DNA of 40,885 nt from a virus, in the IMG/VR virus record IMGVR_UViG_3300009104_000045, positions 1 to 40,885 of that record. One strand, 5' to 3'. Made by a program: the position numbers and the translations under genes. Under the pieces are notes generated by a model. It saw only the letters and a program-made list of their open reading frames with translations, did not search any database and had not been told where the DNA came from. Below are positions 7,264 to 17,600 of this stretch, piece by piece (the first letter of the stretch is position 1; each line of letters opens with the position of its first letter).

Positions 7264-8520
7264 ATGCCTTAGAAAAGAAAAGTTAATAATATAGCACTCG
7301 GGAATACAAACGAGTTTTTTAATAAAATCAAAAACGAAGTAAAAAGTTTAATAAAATCAGAAGAATTTGAATTTTATGAACTTGAATTATTTGCAGTAAT
7401 AGATATATTATTAGAGGAAAAAGAACTACCAAGAAGAAGGGGTGCAAGAGATTGGAAATATTATGGAGCTATTCGAGGGGATTGGATTAATGATAGTTCT
7501 AAAAAGATTTCACCAAAGGGAGAACAATGGGTATTACCATTAGACCCACATATTAAAAGATATCCTGTAATTGGTGAAAATGTTGTTTGTGTAAATTATC
7601 TTGGTAGAACTTATTATTCGACTATACTTAATCACCAAAATAATCCAAATAATAATATTATGACAGGTTTAGTCAAGAAAGGTAATTTTGGAACAGCTAG
7701 TCCAACAATTTCTACCGTACCAACATTTAATAAACCAGTAGTAGCAAATCCTGGTGATATCGTTATTCAAGGTAGATTTAATAATTCTATTAACATAGGT
7801 TCTCAAGATATGGTGGGTTCTTCAATTAAATTAGTTGCTCACGGAAGTTGGACAGATAGAGGAAATCCAACTTATGATTTAGAAAAAGATGCAGCTTCTA
7901 TTTATATACAAGATGGTGGAAATGTAAAAGTTAAGAATCCAAATAGTAAATTAGGTTCAAATATAGTTACTGGTAGAAAGATTGTGTTAGATGCAGATTA
8001 TATTGTAATTAATGCTAAAAAACAATTGAAATTACAAGGTGCAGATTTAGTAGAAGTAGTAGGTGGTAATACAGAAATTAAACATAATAAAGGTGGAAAG
8101 ATATTTACAGGTGAAACTGAAAAAGCGATTGATGAATTACGAGAAAATTTTTCTCGGAAATTAGTTGATGAGTTTGAAAAAACCAAAGAAGAATTTTTAG
8201 AAGCATCAGTAAAAACTCGAGAAGCTTTTAATAAAGGAATTCAAGATTTAAAAGACCTTGATGACAAAATTTCAAATGCTTATCAAGATATTGAAAAGAA
8301 AGTTGAAATGTTAAGAAATACATCATTCACTTTAAATGCAGCAGAATTTACAAAGTTAAATGAAAAGGTGGTGAAATTAACAAAAAGATTAGCAGAAACA
8401 CCACCGAATGACCCTGTTGGTATAGCGTTGGTAGTAAAAGATTTAGTAGAAGTATTAAGAAGCTATGCAACATTAGATTTTATAAATAAAGATATCGTAA
8501 CGATAGAACAAAAGAAGTAG
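7264..8520 (+). CDS. gp5-like baseplate spike/hub protein, frame interrupted by TAG at codon 3
   Basis: The reading frame begins ATG CCT TAG (stop at 7270-7272) and is then open for 415 codons. No ATG, GTG or TTG occurs in frame before 7660, yet the 132 codons before that ATG clearly code for protein: they form an OB-fold-like segment (DWKYYGAIRGDWIN, WVLPLDPHIKRYPVIGENV). Then comes GDIVIQGRFNNSINIGS, a motif typical of T4-like phage spike/hub proteins; a beta-repeat region (KIVLDADYIVINAKKQLKL), like VgrG/gp5 prisms; and a coiled coil. No lysozyme domain is seen. The TAG could be a sequence error, a mutation (from CAG or AAG) or a readthrough site. As written, translation could only start from a rare codon or from Met133, which would lose the OB domain. 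Confidence 0.75.
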
Positions 8521-8529
8521 GAGTAAATA

Positions 8530-8967
8530 ATGAAACAAGGTAAATTAGTATCATTAATAAAAGAAGTAGTTAGAAACGAGGTTAAAAAACAGATAACCGA
8601 TATACTTATTAGTGAAACAAATATTCCCGAAACAAAACCAGCAGTTAAAAAGAAAAAGGTTGTGGAAAAGAAATATACAGACAATCCAACACTTAATAAA
8701 ATTCTAAATGAAACTGCACAAAGTCCAAAAGATATGGAAGAATATCCAACATTAGGCGGGGGAACTTTCGATTCAAGTAGAACAACTGAATTGTTAGGAT
8801 ATGGAAGCGGTTTAGGGAATGATGAAATTAAACGAGAAGTAGCCGCGGCAACCACAATGAGAGATGCAGGGATTAATCCTGAAGCAGCTCCAGAACATTT
8901 AAAGGATGCATTAACGCGAGACTATTCTGATTTAATGAAAGCTATAGATAAGAAAAAAGGTAAATAA
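8530..8967 (+). CDS. Hypothetical structural-operon protein
   Basis: 145 residues: a basic helical N-terminus (to about 27), a Lys/Val/Pro-rich linker (about 35-50), then a conserved-looking segment EYPTLGGGTF and a helical C-terminus ending in a Lys-rich tail. It lies between the spike gene and gp25, behind AGGAG, and overlaps gp25 by one base, so it is almost certainly a baseplate or tail component or chaperone. I do not recognise the family. Confidence 0.6.
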   Translation: MKQGKLVSLIKEVVRNEVKKQITDILISETNIPETKPAVKKKKVVEKKYTDNPTLNKILNETAQSPKDMEEYPTLGGGTFDSSRTTELLGYGSGLGNDEIKREVAAATTMRDAGINPEAAPEHLKDALTRDYSDLMKAIDKKKGK

Positions 8968-9380
8968 TGGCAAGTGCAAGAGAAAATGATTTAAACCCAG
9001 ATACTAAAATAGGTTTAGAGTTACCTTTCGCAAGAAGTAGAACAGGTCTATTCGGACTAACAGAAACTACTTTAGAACAAGCAGGACATAACATAAAAAA
9101 TTTGTTATTAACTGCAAAAGGTGAAAGAGTAATGCAACCTGATTTTGGTTCTGATTTGAGAGCGTTATTGTTTGAACAAGCCGATGAAGATATTGAGGAA
9201 AGAATTGAAGAAACAATATTAGAATCAATTTCTACTTGGTTACCATACATTTCAGTTGAAAAAATTGATATCATAGAAGATGAAACAACCCCTAACTTAA
9301 TGAAAGTTAATTTAAATTTTTATTTAAATTATGACCCACATAGGTTTAATACAATAACTTTGGATATTGAAGGAGAATAA
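8967..9380 (+). CDS. gp25-like baseplate wedge protein
   Basis: 137 residues of the GPW/gp25 family, related to lysozyme fold but structural. Diagnostic parts: FARSRTGLFGLTETTLEQAGHNIKNLL, the core LTAKGERVMQPDFGSDLR with the conserved ERVM-x-P-x-F-G motif (about 51-63), LLFEQADEDIEERIEETI, and the C-terminal strand region. gp25 joins wedge proteins gp6 and gp53 in T4 and is the start point for sheath assembly. It sits directly before the gp6-like gene as in many contractile-tail systems. Confidence 0.92.
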   Translation: MASARENDLNPDTKIGLELPFARSRTGLFGLTETTLEQAGHNIKNLLLTAKGERVMQPDFGSDLRALLFEQADEDIEERIEETILESISTWLPYISVEKIDIIEDETTPNLMKVNLNFYLNYDPHRFNTITLDIEGE

Positions 9381-9384
9381 ATAA

Positions 9385-11283
9385 ATGCCAAATGTAAGAA
9401 AAGATGTAAAATATTTAAATAAAGATTTCTCTCAATTTAGAAGTAATCTTATAGAATTTGCAAAACAATATTATCCAAATACACATCAAGATTTTAACGA
9501 ATCATCACCAGGTATGATGTTTATCGAAATGGCATCTTATGTAGGTGATGTTATGTCTTATTATGTTGATTCACAATTTAAAGAATCTTTATTAGGATAT
9601 TCAGAAGAATTAAGAACACTTTATTCAATGGCACAAACCTTTGGTTATAAACCAAGATTATCAGCTCCTTCAAGTGTTAAAATGGAAGTGTTCCAATTAG
9701 TTCCTGCAAAATGAAGTGGTAATAATGTAGAACCAGATTATGATTATACATTAAATATACCAGTTGGAGCGAGAATCGAATCTACTAATGGAACAACATT
9801 TAGAACTACACAAGATTGTAATTTTAAGTATGACTCAATACGGTCACCAAGAAATGTAGAAATATTTGAACGAGATACAAATACACAGACACCCACATTT
9901 TATTTACTTAAAAAAGAAGTTCAGGCTAAAAGTGGTAATGTAGTATCAGAAAACCACACATTTGGTGGAGCAAAAAAATATTCAAGAGTTAAATTATCTA
10001 ATCAAAATGTTATAGAGATAATAAGTGTAAGTGATACAGATGGGAATAGTTGGTATGAAGTTGATTCATTAGCACAAGATACAGTATTTGACGAAACAGA
10101 AAACACTACTAATAATGACCCGACTTTAGCACAATATTCTGGTAGTGCTCCATATTTATTAAAATTAAAAAGAGTAGCAAAAAGATTTACAACATTTAGA
10201 CGACCAGATGCTAGAATGGAATTACGATTTGGAGCAGGAATTTCTGATAATCCAGACGAAGAAATTATTCCAAACCCAGATAATGTAGGTTCAAACTTAT
10301 CAGATAGTCCTACAAAATTATTTGAATCATTCGACCCTACTAATTTCTTAAAAACAAAAACATATGGACAAGCACCAAGTGATACAACATTAACTATAAC
10401 TTATTCATATGGTGGTGGAACGACAGATAATGTTCCTTCTGGTGATATTACAAAGATAGCAGGAATTAGTTTTGAAATAGATACTACTGCATTAAATTTA
10501 ACAACGGTAGAATTAGCAAAACAATCAGTAGCCTTTTCCAATCCTGAAGCATCAAGTGGTGGTCTTGGAGCAGAAACACCAGAAGAATTAAGAGAAAATA
10601 TTAAAGCACATTTCCAAGCACAAGGTAGAACAGTTACAAAGGAAGATTATATTGTAAGAACTTATTCATTACCAGACAAATATGGTAATGTATCGAAAGC
10701 TTATATCGTTCAAGATGATGTTCTATCCGACAACGATACAGAACAACCACAAAAAAATCCATTAGCATTAAACTTATATATTCTTGGATATAATAGTAAT
10801 AAGTTTTTAACAAGTGTTAATGATGCGGTAAAAGAAAATTTAAAAACTTATTTAACAAGATTTAGACCAATTACTGATGCAGTAAATATAAAAGATGGAT
10901 ATGTTATTAATATTGGTGTTAATTATTCAATAGTTACGACAAATAATTCAAATCATCAAGATGTATTACTTAAAGTAAATGATTTAGTTAAGAATTATTT
11001 TGATATTGATAGATGGCAAATAAATCAACCAATTATACTTTCAAGACTACAGAATGAAATAACAAGTATTGAAGGAGTAGCATCAGTTACAAATTTACAA
11101 ATTACAAATAAATATAAAACTGCTGATGGATATGGTGGTAATGTGTATGATATAGATTCAGCAAATAAAGGTGGAATAGTATATCCAGCACTTGACCCAA
11201 GTATCTTTGAATTAAAATATCCATTAAAAGATATTAGTGGTACTGTCGTTGGTGGTGAAAACAATAGTGGAGGACAATACTAA
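9385..11283 (+). CDS. gp6/baseplate-J-like wedge protein, frame interrupted by TGA at codon 110
   Basis: One open frame of 632 residues broken only by TGA at 9712-9714. Before it: KDVKYLNKDFSQFRSNLIEFAKQYYP, SSPGMMFIEMASYVGDVMSYYVD and the YKPRLSAPSS segment, typical of T4-like gp6. After it, with no in-frame ATG until 10216, come DYDYTLNIPVGARIES and then GGLGAETPEELRENIKAHFQ and RTVTKEDYIVR, the baseplate-J core. The full length is close to T4 gp6 (660 residues). A single change from GGA would restore K-G-S-G, which suits this loop. gp6 forms the dimers that hold the wedges together, so the phage needs it; sequence error, recent mutation or readthrough are the options. It overlaps the next gene by one base. 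Confidence 0.82.
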
Positions 11284-12389
11284 TGCATTTCTTTAGTTTC
11301 GCAGAAAAAGACGCAACACTTTATGAGGGTAGTGCAACCCAAAGTAGAAATACTGGATTAGATGAAATATTAGAAGTTCGTAAAGATATGAACGCAGATG
11401 GTTCAGTAGTTAATGTGTCGAGAGTTTTAGTAAAATTTAATTTAGCAAACATTTCATCTTCAATTGTAGCAGGAACTATTCCTGAAAATGCAAAATACTA
11501 TTTAAATTTATATGACGCTAGTTCAACAGAATTAACAACAAGTCAATCTTTATATGCACACCCAGTAAGTCAATCTTGGGTTCAAGGTGATGGAAGATTT
11601 TTTGATAAACCAGCTACAACAGAGGGAACTTCTTGGAGATACCGAGATGGTGAAAATACAGGAACTCAATGGGTAAGTGGTTCAAACAATACAGGTGGAA
11701 CTTGGTTCGCAGGAAGTGGTTATGAAGCATCTCAATCATTTAATCACGAAACAACAGATATGAGAATGGATGTTACAGATATTGTGAAAAAATGGATAAG
11801 TGGTTCAATACCAAATGAGGGCTTTATGTTAAAGCGTTCAGGTAGTGTTGGTAATACATCATCTTCATTAGATGAAGGAAGCACAGATAGACTTGGACAT
11901 TACGCATTCTTTTCAAGAGACACACATACAATCTATCCACCAAAATTAGAAGTGGTATATGATGATTCATCATTTTCTACTGGTTCATTATCAACATTAG
12001 ATGCAGATGATGTAGATGATGTCGTTGTTTATATGAAAGGTTTAAGAGACGAATATAAAGAAAAATCAAAAGTTAAATTTAGAGTATATGGTCGTGAAAG
12101 ATTTCCAGCAAGAACTTATTCAACGAGTTCACAAAATCTAACGGTAAAATTTATTCCAAGTAAAAGTCAATACTCGGTTAGAGATGCTTTAACAGAAGAT
12201 ACAATAGTTCCATTTTCAACAGGTTCTTATTTAAGTTGTGACGGGACAAGTAATTTTTTCAGATTAGATTTAAACGCATTTCAACCAGAAAGACACTATC
12301 GTTTCCTTTACAAAGTTGTAAGTGGTAGTGGAAATACACGAGTAGAACATATACTTGACGAAGACCATATATTTAAAGTAACGAGGTAA
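11283..12389 (+). CDS. DNRLRE-like tail/baseplate structural protein
   Basis: 368 residues. The first part (about 1-225) has the DNRLRE-type beta-sandwich pattern: FAEKDATLYEGSATQSRNTGLDEIL, RVLVKFNL, YYLNLYDA, YAHPVSQSWVQGDG, then MRMDVTDIVKKWISGSIPNEGFML and PPKLEVVYDD. Such domains occur in extracellular and virion proteins. The C-terminal part contains VKFRVYGRERFPARTY, seen in structural proteins of large marine myophages. It lies between gp6-like and other structural genes, so a baseplate-associated role is likely. Rich in Ser/Gly/Thr like the neighbouring virion genes. Confidence 0.65.
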   Translation: MHFFSFAEKDATLYEGSATQSRNTGLDEILEVRKDMNADGSVVNVSRVLVKFNLANISSSIVAGTIPENAKYYLNLYDASSTELTTSQSLYAHPVSQSWVQGDGRFFDKPATTEGTSWRYRDGENTGTQWVSGSNNTGGTWFAGSGYEASQSFNHETTDMRMDVTDIVKKWISGSIPNEGFMLKRSGSVGNTSSSLDEGSTDRLGHYAFFSRDTHTIYPPKLEVVYDDSSFSTGSLSTLDADDVDDVVVYMKGLRDEYKEKSKVKFRVYGRERFPARTYSTSSQNLTVKFIPSKSQYSVRDALTEDTIVPFSTGSYLSCDGTSNFFRLDLNAFQPERHYRFLYKVVSGSGNTRVEHILDEDHIFKVTR

Positions 12390-12393
12390 ACAA

Positions 12394-13110
12394 ATGCCTT
12401 ATACCAAAGAAGAACTAAAAGCTTATCAATTTCATTTAGATAGAGTTCAAAATCAAAGACTAAAATATAATGAGTATTTGGATGACCCAACAATAAGTGC
12501 ACCAAGTAGTAGAAATCATATTGTTGCGAGTGGAAGTAATACTTTAATAAGTTTTGAAGATATAGATGAAGAAAAAAGAAAACAATCCCCTTTTCGTAGA
12601 GTAGGATTGGACGCAGATAACCACAAAATTGAAAAAGTAAATCAATATCCCACATTTTATAAAGATGAAAAGTATGATAATACAATAGAGAGTGAAATTA
12701 ATTCGTTAATACCAACACCACCTTCTCTACCAACAGTTCAGTTAGCCAATGCACCAAACGATAATGTTTTAAACCCGTCAAAAAAGAGTTCAAGTGGAAT
12801 CACAATTACACCAACATTACTAACACCATCAAGAACAAAACCAAACGAAAGAACAGACGGTTATACTATTGATTTATTAAATGGTGATATTATTGCATTA
12901 GAGGGTTGGACAGAATCACAATCAGAACACGGACTTCAAGTTTATTATTTAGAAAAAAATCGTAAAAGACGATTTCCAACTATGAAAATACTAAATTCAT
13001 ATAGAGGAACTTTATTAGGCCCACATATGGATTTAGAAATTTTAGTTATAGAAAAAGATGAATTAGATTTTATTTTATCAGGACAACCAATGGAATTTAA
13101 CACGAAATAG
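12394..13110 (+). CDS. Hypothetical baseplate/tail protein
   Basis: 238 residues: helical N-terminus with many Tyr/Arg/Asn residues, a long low-complexity middle (Pro/Ser/Thr/Asn rich, about 100-155), and a compact C-terminal domain (TDGYTIDLLNGDIIALEGW, RKRRFPTMKILNSYRG, LEILVIEKDELDFIL). Start four bases after the previous stop with ACGAGG upstream. No family recognised; position in the operon argues for a virion protein that bridges two parts through a flexible linker. Confidence 0.6.
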   Translation: MPYTKEELKAYQFHLDRVQNQRLKYNEYLDDPTISAPSSRNHIVASGSNTLISFEDIDEEKRKQSPFRRVGLDADNHKIEKVNQYPTFYKDEKYDNTIESEINSLIPTPPSLPTVQLANAPNDNVLNPSKKSSSGITITPTLLTPSRTKPNERTDGYTIDLLNGDIIALEGWTESQSEHGLQVYYLEKNRKRRFPTMKILNSYRGTLLGPHMDLEILVIEKDELDFILSGQPMEFNTK

Positions 13111-13114
13111 AATT

Positions 13115-14653
13115 ATGGCAAGAAACACATCAAGATTGAAAAACACAGACTTTGAAATTCTATATACAGGAACTTCAATAAGAAAAGGGGTTTTACCTAC
13201 GGTAGATTCCCCACCATTTGGCGAAAGTGAAAAAGATTATATAGAAATGTTAGTTTCTACAACGACTGGAACAATATTGGATTCGTTTATTATAGCTCGT
13301 GGAGTAGAAGTAAATCAGCATTTTGATGAAGGTGGTAAATTTGTTAAAATAAATCCAGGAATATTTTTAAGAGAAAAAGGATATTTTTCTGGTGATTATA
13401 ATATAGAATTTAATTTTTTACGAGAAATAGCCGGTTCAGTAGATGATACTATATTATTAGATAAAGATAATAAACCTTATGACGGCCCTATGTTTATTGA
13501 TGATGATGGAAATGTTCTTAAATCCGAAATAGAGATAATCAATGATGAAGAAGTAGTAAAACCAGTTAAATATAGTTCAAAGATTTTATTAAGAGAAGTA
13601 TCATTAAAATATTATATTGATGAAATATCAAGTGATAGAACAGAACTTAGGTTATTACCTTTTTCAATAGATGATAAAGTTTATAAACAAGAATTTAAAG
13701 GTATAGGTAAAGAAAAAATAGTAATTACATATGACAACACTATCAACGCGCCTGCAGAAAGTGATGGAGAACAGAGTAGATTTAGAATTGTAGATTATGA
13801 AAATATGGATGATAAGTTAAGAAAACAATTTGAGGGTGGAGAATTAGTAGTTTCAGATGCATATGAAATAGTAGATTTAACAGATGTTGATGAAAATGTA
13901 AATTTCTTAGTTGGAGAAGAAACAAAAAACGGATTTCTAACTTGGGGTGATAATTGGAAAGGACTTGTTAAAGGAGGAAAATCAAATAATTATCGAATAC
14001 ACGGTGGTGATAATAATGCTTATGTAGATGTTCCTAATGCAAATCACCCAGTATCACAACTTAGAGGTGGATATATAAAGGATTTTGTAATAACTCACGA
14101 AGACCGTAATGATGTAGATGATTGTTTATTTGAAGAAATAGGACAAGGAGACAATTCAAGTTATACATCAGGAAAAGCATCAGAAGATTTTATGTCTAAG
14201 AGAGCAAGTTTAGGAGTTGGAGACGATAGAAGTTTCTTTTTGGGTGGAGCTGCAATTATGGGATATAACCACTATGAGAAGTATGGTTTTCCACTTTGGA
14301 TAAGAGTAAAAGGAGAACTTACAAAATTAAAAGGTGCAAAATTAACAATCAATATAGACGGAGAAGTGATTGGTGGAACTAACGGAGCCTCTCAAACAAA
14401 ATTTACAGGACAAAAAATCACAACATTTAATGGGGAAGACACATTTGTAAGAATACTAACACCAATGGATACAACAGATGATGATGGTAATGACGCAAGA
14501 GCAGGAGTTTTAGTTAATTTAAGTGTAAAATTTGAACACGAACTTTGGACTGGTTATATAGATAGAAATAATGTTTTTGCTATAGCCCCTGATGATGCTA
14601 AGGATGCTTACAAGAACTTTGTTAATGCTGGATTTGAAGGAGGCCGTTCATAA
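13115..14653 (+). CDS. Baseplate/tail structural protein
   Basis: 512 residues without membrane segments. The segments EFNFLREIAGS (about 106-116) and LKYYIDEISSDRTELRLLP (about 168-186) are a repeated theme in baseplate and fibre-connecting proteins of large T4-like marine phages (Y-x-I-x-E-I-S-x-x-R-T-E-hydrophobic-R). The C-terminal half is beta-rich with a KLKGAKLTINIDGEVIGG stretch, suggesting a carbohydrate-binding-like sandwich. It overlaps the next gene by one base. Specific T4 equivalent not clear; gp10-like or gp7-like roles are possible. Confidence 0.6.
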   Translation: MARNTSRLKNTDFEILYTGTSIRKGVLPTVDSPPFGESEKDYIEMLVSTTTGTILDSFIIARGVEVNQHFDEGGKFVKINPGIFLREKGYFSGDYNIEFNFLREIAGSVDDTILLDKDNKPYDGPMFIDDDGNVLKSEIEIINDEEVVKPVKYSSKILLREVSLKYYIDEISSDRTELRLLPFSIDDKVYKQEFKGIGKEKIVITYDNTINAPAESDGEQSRFRIVDYENMDDKLRKQFEGGELVVSDAYEIVDLTDVDENVNFLVGEETKNGFLTWGDNWKGLVKGGKSNNYRIHGGDNNAYVDVPNANHPVSQLRGGYIKDFVITHEDRNDVDDCLFEEIGQGDNSSYTSGKASEDFMSKRASLGVGDDRSFFLGGAAIMGYNHYEKYGFPLWIRVKGELTKLKGAKLTINIDGEVIGGTNGASQTKFTGQKITTFNGEDTFVRILTPMDTTDDDGNDARAGVLVNLSVKFEHELWTGYIDRNNVFAIAPDDAKDAYKNFVNAGFEGGRS

Positions 14654-17600
14654 TGGATTTTAAATTAAAATATGGGCCAAATTTTTATGTAGATAATAAT
14701 ATTAATTTATTTACTATCACAAATGAGGTAAGTAGAGGGAAATTTACACTACAAGCAGATTTTAGTGAAGCACCAGAAGGTCAACACTCACACAAAATTG
14801 ATTCAGTAGTTTGGAAAATAAAAAGAAATAGTGGAACTGGTGGAACAACATTAGTTTCAGAAGACCAAACAAATACAAACCATCTTGAAAAAGATATGAA
14901 GTCTTTTGGAACTGGTGATTATACAATAGAACTTTTATATACATATAGTTATAGACTTCAAGATTTTGACGGTACAGAGATAGTAACAAAAAATGGAACT
15001 CTTGATAGTCCTTTTGGTATTATAGATGTTAGTTCTGGTGATGGAGCTGGTGAAGAAGGTGGAGATAGTTCTGACAAAACATCTAATAAAATTTATGTAT
15101 CATATAAATCTAAAATTAAATCCATAGACAAAGAAGGTGGAATAGTAGAAACTGAGATACCATTTAACAAAGATTCTTATTTAGAAAGTTTAGGTTATTC
15201 TGGAAGTTTAAAAGACGGAGCTACACAGAATCAAAAATCAGAGAATTGGGCAATAAATTATAACTCAATGGATGCAAAAAATTTAAATGTTTTATTAAAT
15301 GTTGATGGAAATAAGTCAGTAATAGTAAATTCTAACATAGATGCCGAAACAACAAAGATAGAACCTTATTCAGTAGTATTAAAAACATACGAACCAATAT
15401 CACAAGATGTATTTACAAAACAAAAAGTAAATGTTGTAAAAGAGATGATAGAACCTATTAAGGATACTATACGATTAGTTCCTTTTAATGATGCAGACTT
15501 AGGTGATAGGTATTTATATCAACCAAATGATAAATCACCAGAGTATATAGACAATTTAAGAACATCTAATAAAACTCAAGAAGATTTACTAACATCAGAC
15601 AACTTTTTATCGGGTTCATTATTTAATGAGATTTTAAGTGGTAGTAATCAAGCAGATATTAATGTTGATTATAATGATTATGGTAATTTTTCAACCTTTG
15701 GTTCAGTAAGAAAACGATTAGAAAATTTCTGGACAAAAATGGAACGATATGAATATTATTCAAAGGAGAGTGGTTCATTAGCCGCATTAACAGCAAGTGG
15801 TGTATTTAAGTCAGAGATTGTAAAAAATGAAGAATTAAAAAATGGTATTGTAAATAATTTTGACCACTTTGAAAAATATCTATTCTTTGAAAGTTCATCA
15901 GCGAACACAAGTTCGTTTGGATTAGAATTTGATACTTCTTGGCCAAAAGAAAATTCAACAAAACCACACAATCCATTAAGTGTAAGTTCATCTGCAGTTG
16001 CAACTTGGTATAACAATAATATTATATCTGCATCTAATTATGACCAAAACAATCCAAATCGTTTAATAAATCTTATACCAGAATATATAAAACGAGATGA
16101 TAATACAATAACTTATAATACTGCATCATACGATAGTGGTTCAGCACTTTATAACAAAAGAGATGATGCGTCAAATAAACCTTTCTTGGATTTCTTGGAT
16201 ATGACTGGACACTACTTTGACAATGTATGGGTTTATATTAAAGCATTTGAAGACATTTATGATAGAAGAGAAAAACTTAATGAAGGATTATCAAAAGATT
16301 TAGTATGGGCAGTTTCAAATGCGTTCGGTTGGAGACAACCATCAGGAAAAGAATTAGTAGATTTACATAGATACTTTAAAGGACAATTTTTAAGTGGTTC
16401 AGTTTATAGCACATATTCAGTTGAAACAGAAAAAGATTTAGAAAGAGAAATATGGAATCGTGTTCTTACAAGTATGCCTTATATCTTAAAGACAAAAGGA
16501 ACAAAAGAGTCAATTCAAGCTCTTGTGAATGCATATGGTATTCCACCAACAATTTTAAGAATAAACGAGTATGGTGGTGCAGATAACAAAGATTATCAAC
16601 CAACATTTGATATTCAACAACGATTTATGAAAGCATTAGACTTCAAGGGAAGTCAGTATATTTTAAGTCAATGGAAAGAAGCTTCTGGAAGTTTAAGACC
16701 ACCAGACACAGTAGAGTTTAGATTTAGAACACCTTCATCATCAAATCAAGTATTATTAGCAAAAGATAATGAATTTTTAGTTAGATTAAAAGAAGAAGGT
16801 TCAACGACAGATAATAAAGGTCGTGTTGAATTTATATTATCAAGTTCGGCAGGAACTGGTAGTGTAAGTTCATCACTATTTCCTGTTTATAATAACGAAT
16901 TTTGGTCAGTAGGTGTTACCAGAGAATCAAGTAGTGGATATGATGTAACTTCACCTACACACAGGACTGGTTCATATAATGTATCACAAAGTCTTAAATA
17001 TAATTTATATGTAAAACAATATGAAGCTGGTAGAAGTAAGATACTTTACGATTCAGCAACAACATTAACGGTAAGTGGTGGAGCCGCGTTAAGTAATTCA
17101 TTAAATGGACAATGGACAGCGAGTGGTAATTTATATTGGGGTTCAACAGGTTCATTTGGTTCTACATTAGGTGTTGAATTTACAGGTTCATTACAAGAAT
17201 TAAGACTTTGGAACGCTCCACTTACACAATCAGCGTTTGATAATCATACAGCCGCTCCAAGAGCAATTAATGGTAATCACGCATCTGCATCATTTACAGA
17301 TTTAATATTTAGATTACGATTAGATGAAAATAAAAATTTATCAACATCATCTGGTTCAAGAAATGTAGCCCCAGACCAAACAACATTTGCAGCAACTTCA
17401 AGTGCGTTCCAAACTGGTAGTGCAGTTGGATTTACTGCTAATACTTATGTTAATGTTGAACAAGAAGAAAAAAGGTTGGTGCCAAATGTTGGATTAAATA
17501 GAAAGACAAATACAAAGGTTAGGATAGAAAAAAATTGGTTACCAACTGGTTCTTTCCTAAGTCCAGACCATAGAACAGAACTTGGTTCTTATGATACGAT

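Noticed and set aside
8463-8855. A 130-codon minus-strand open frame over the gene before gp25
   Set aside because: It is antisense to a tightly packed + strand operon, is Ser/Phe-rich without a recognisable motif, and has no promoter or ribosome site.
7264-11283. A changed genetic code with TAG or TGA read as an amino acid
   Set aside because: Only one internal TAG and one internal TGA occur in some 12,000 codons, while TAG ends at least eight genes and TGA at least four, with normal neighbours directly after them. Local events are more likely.
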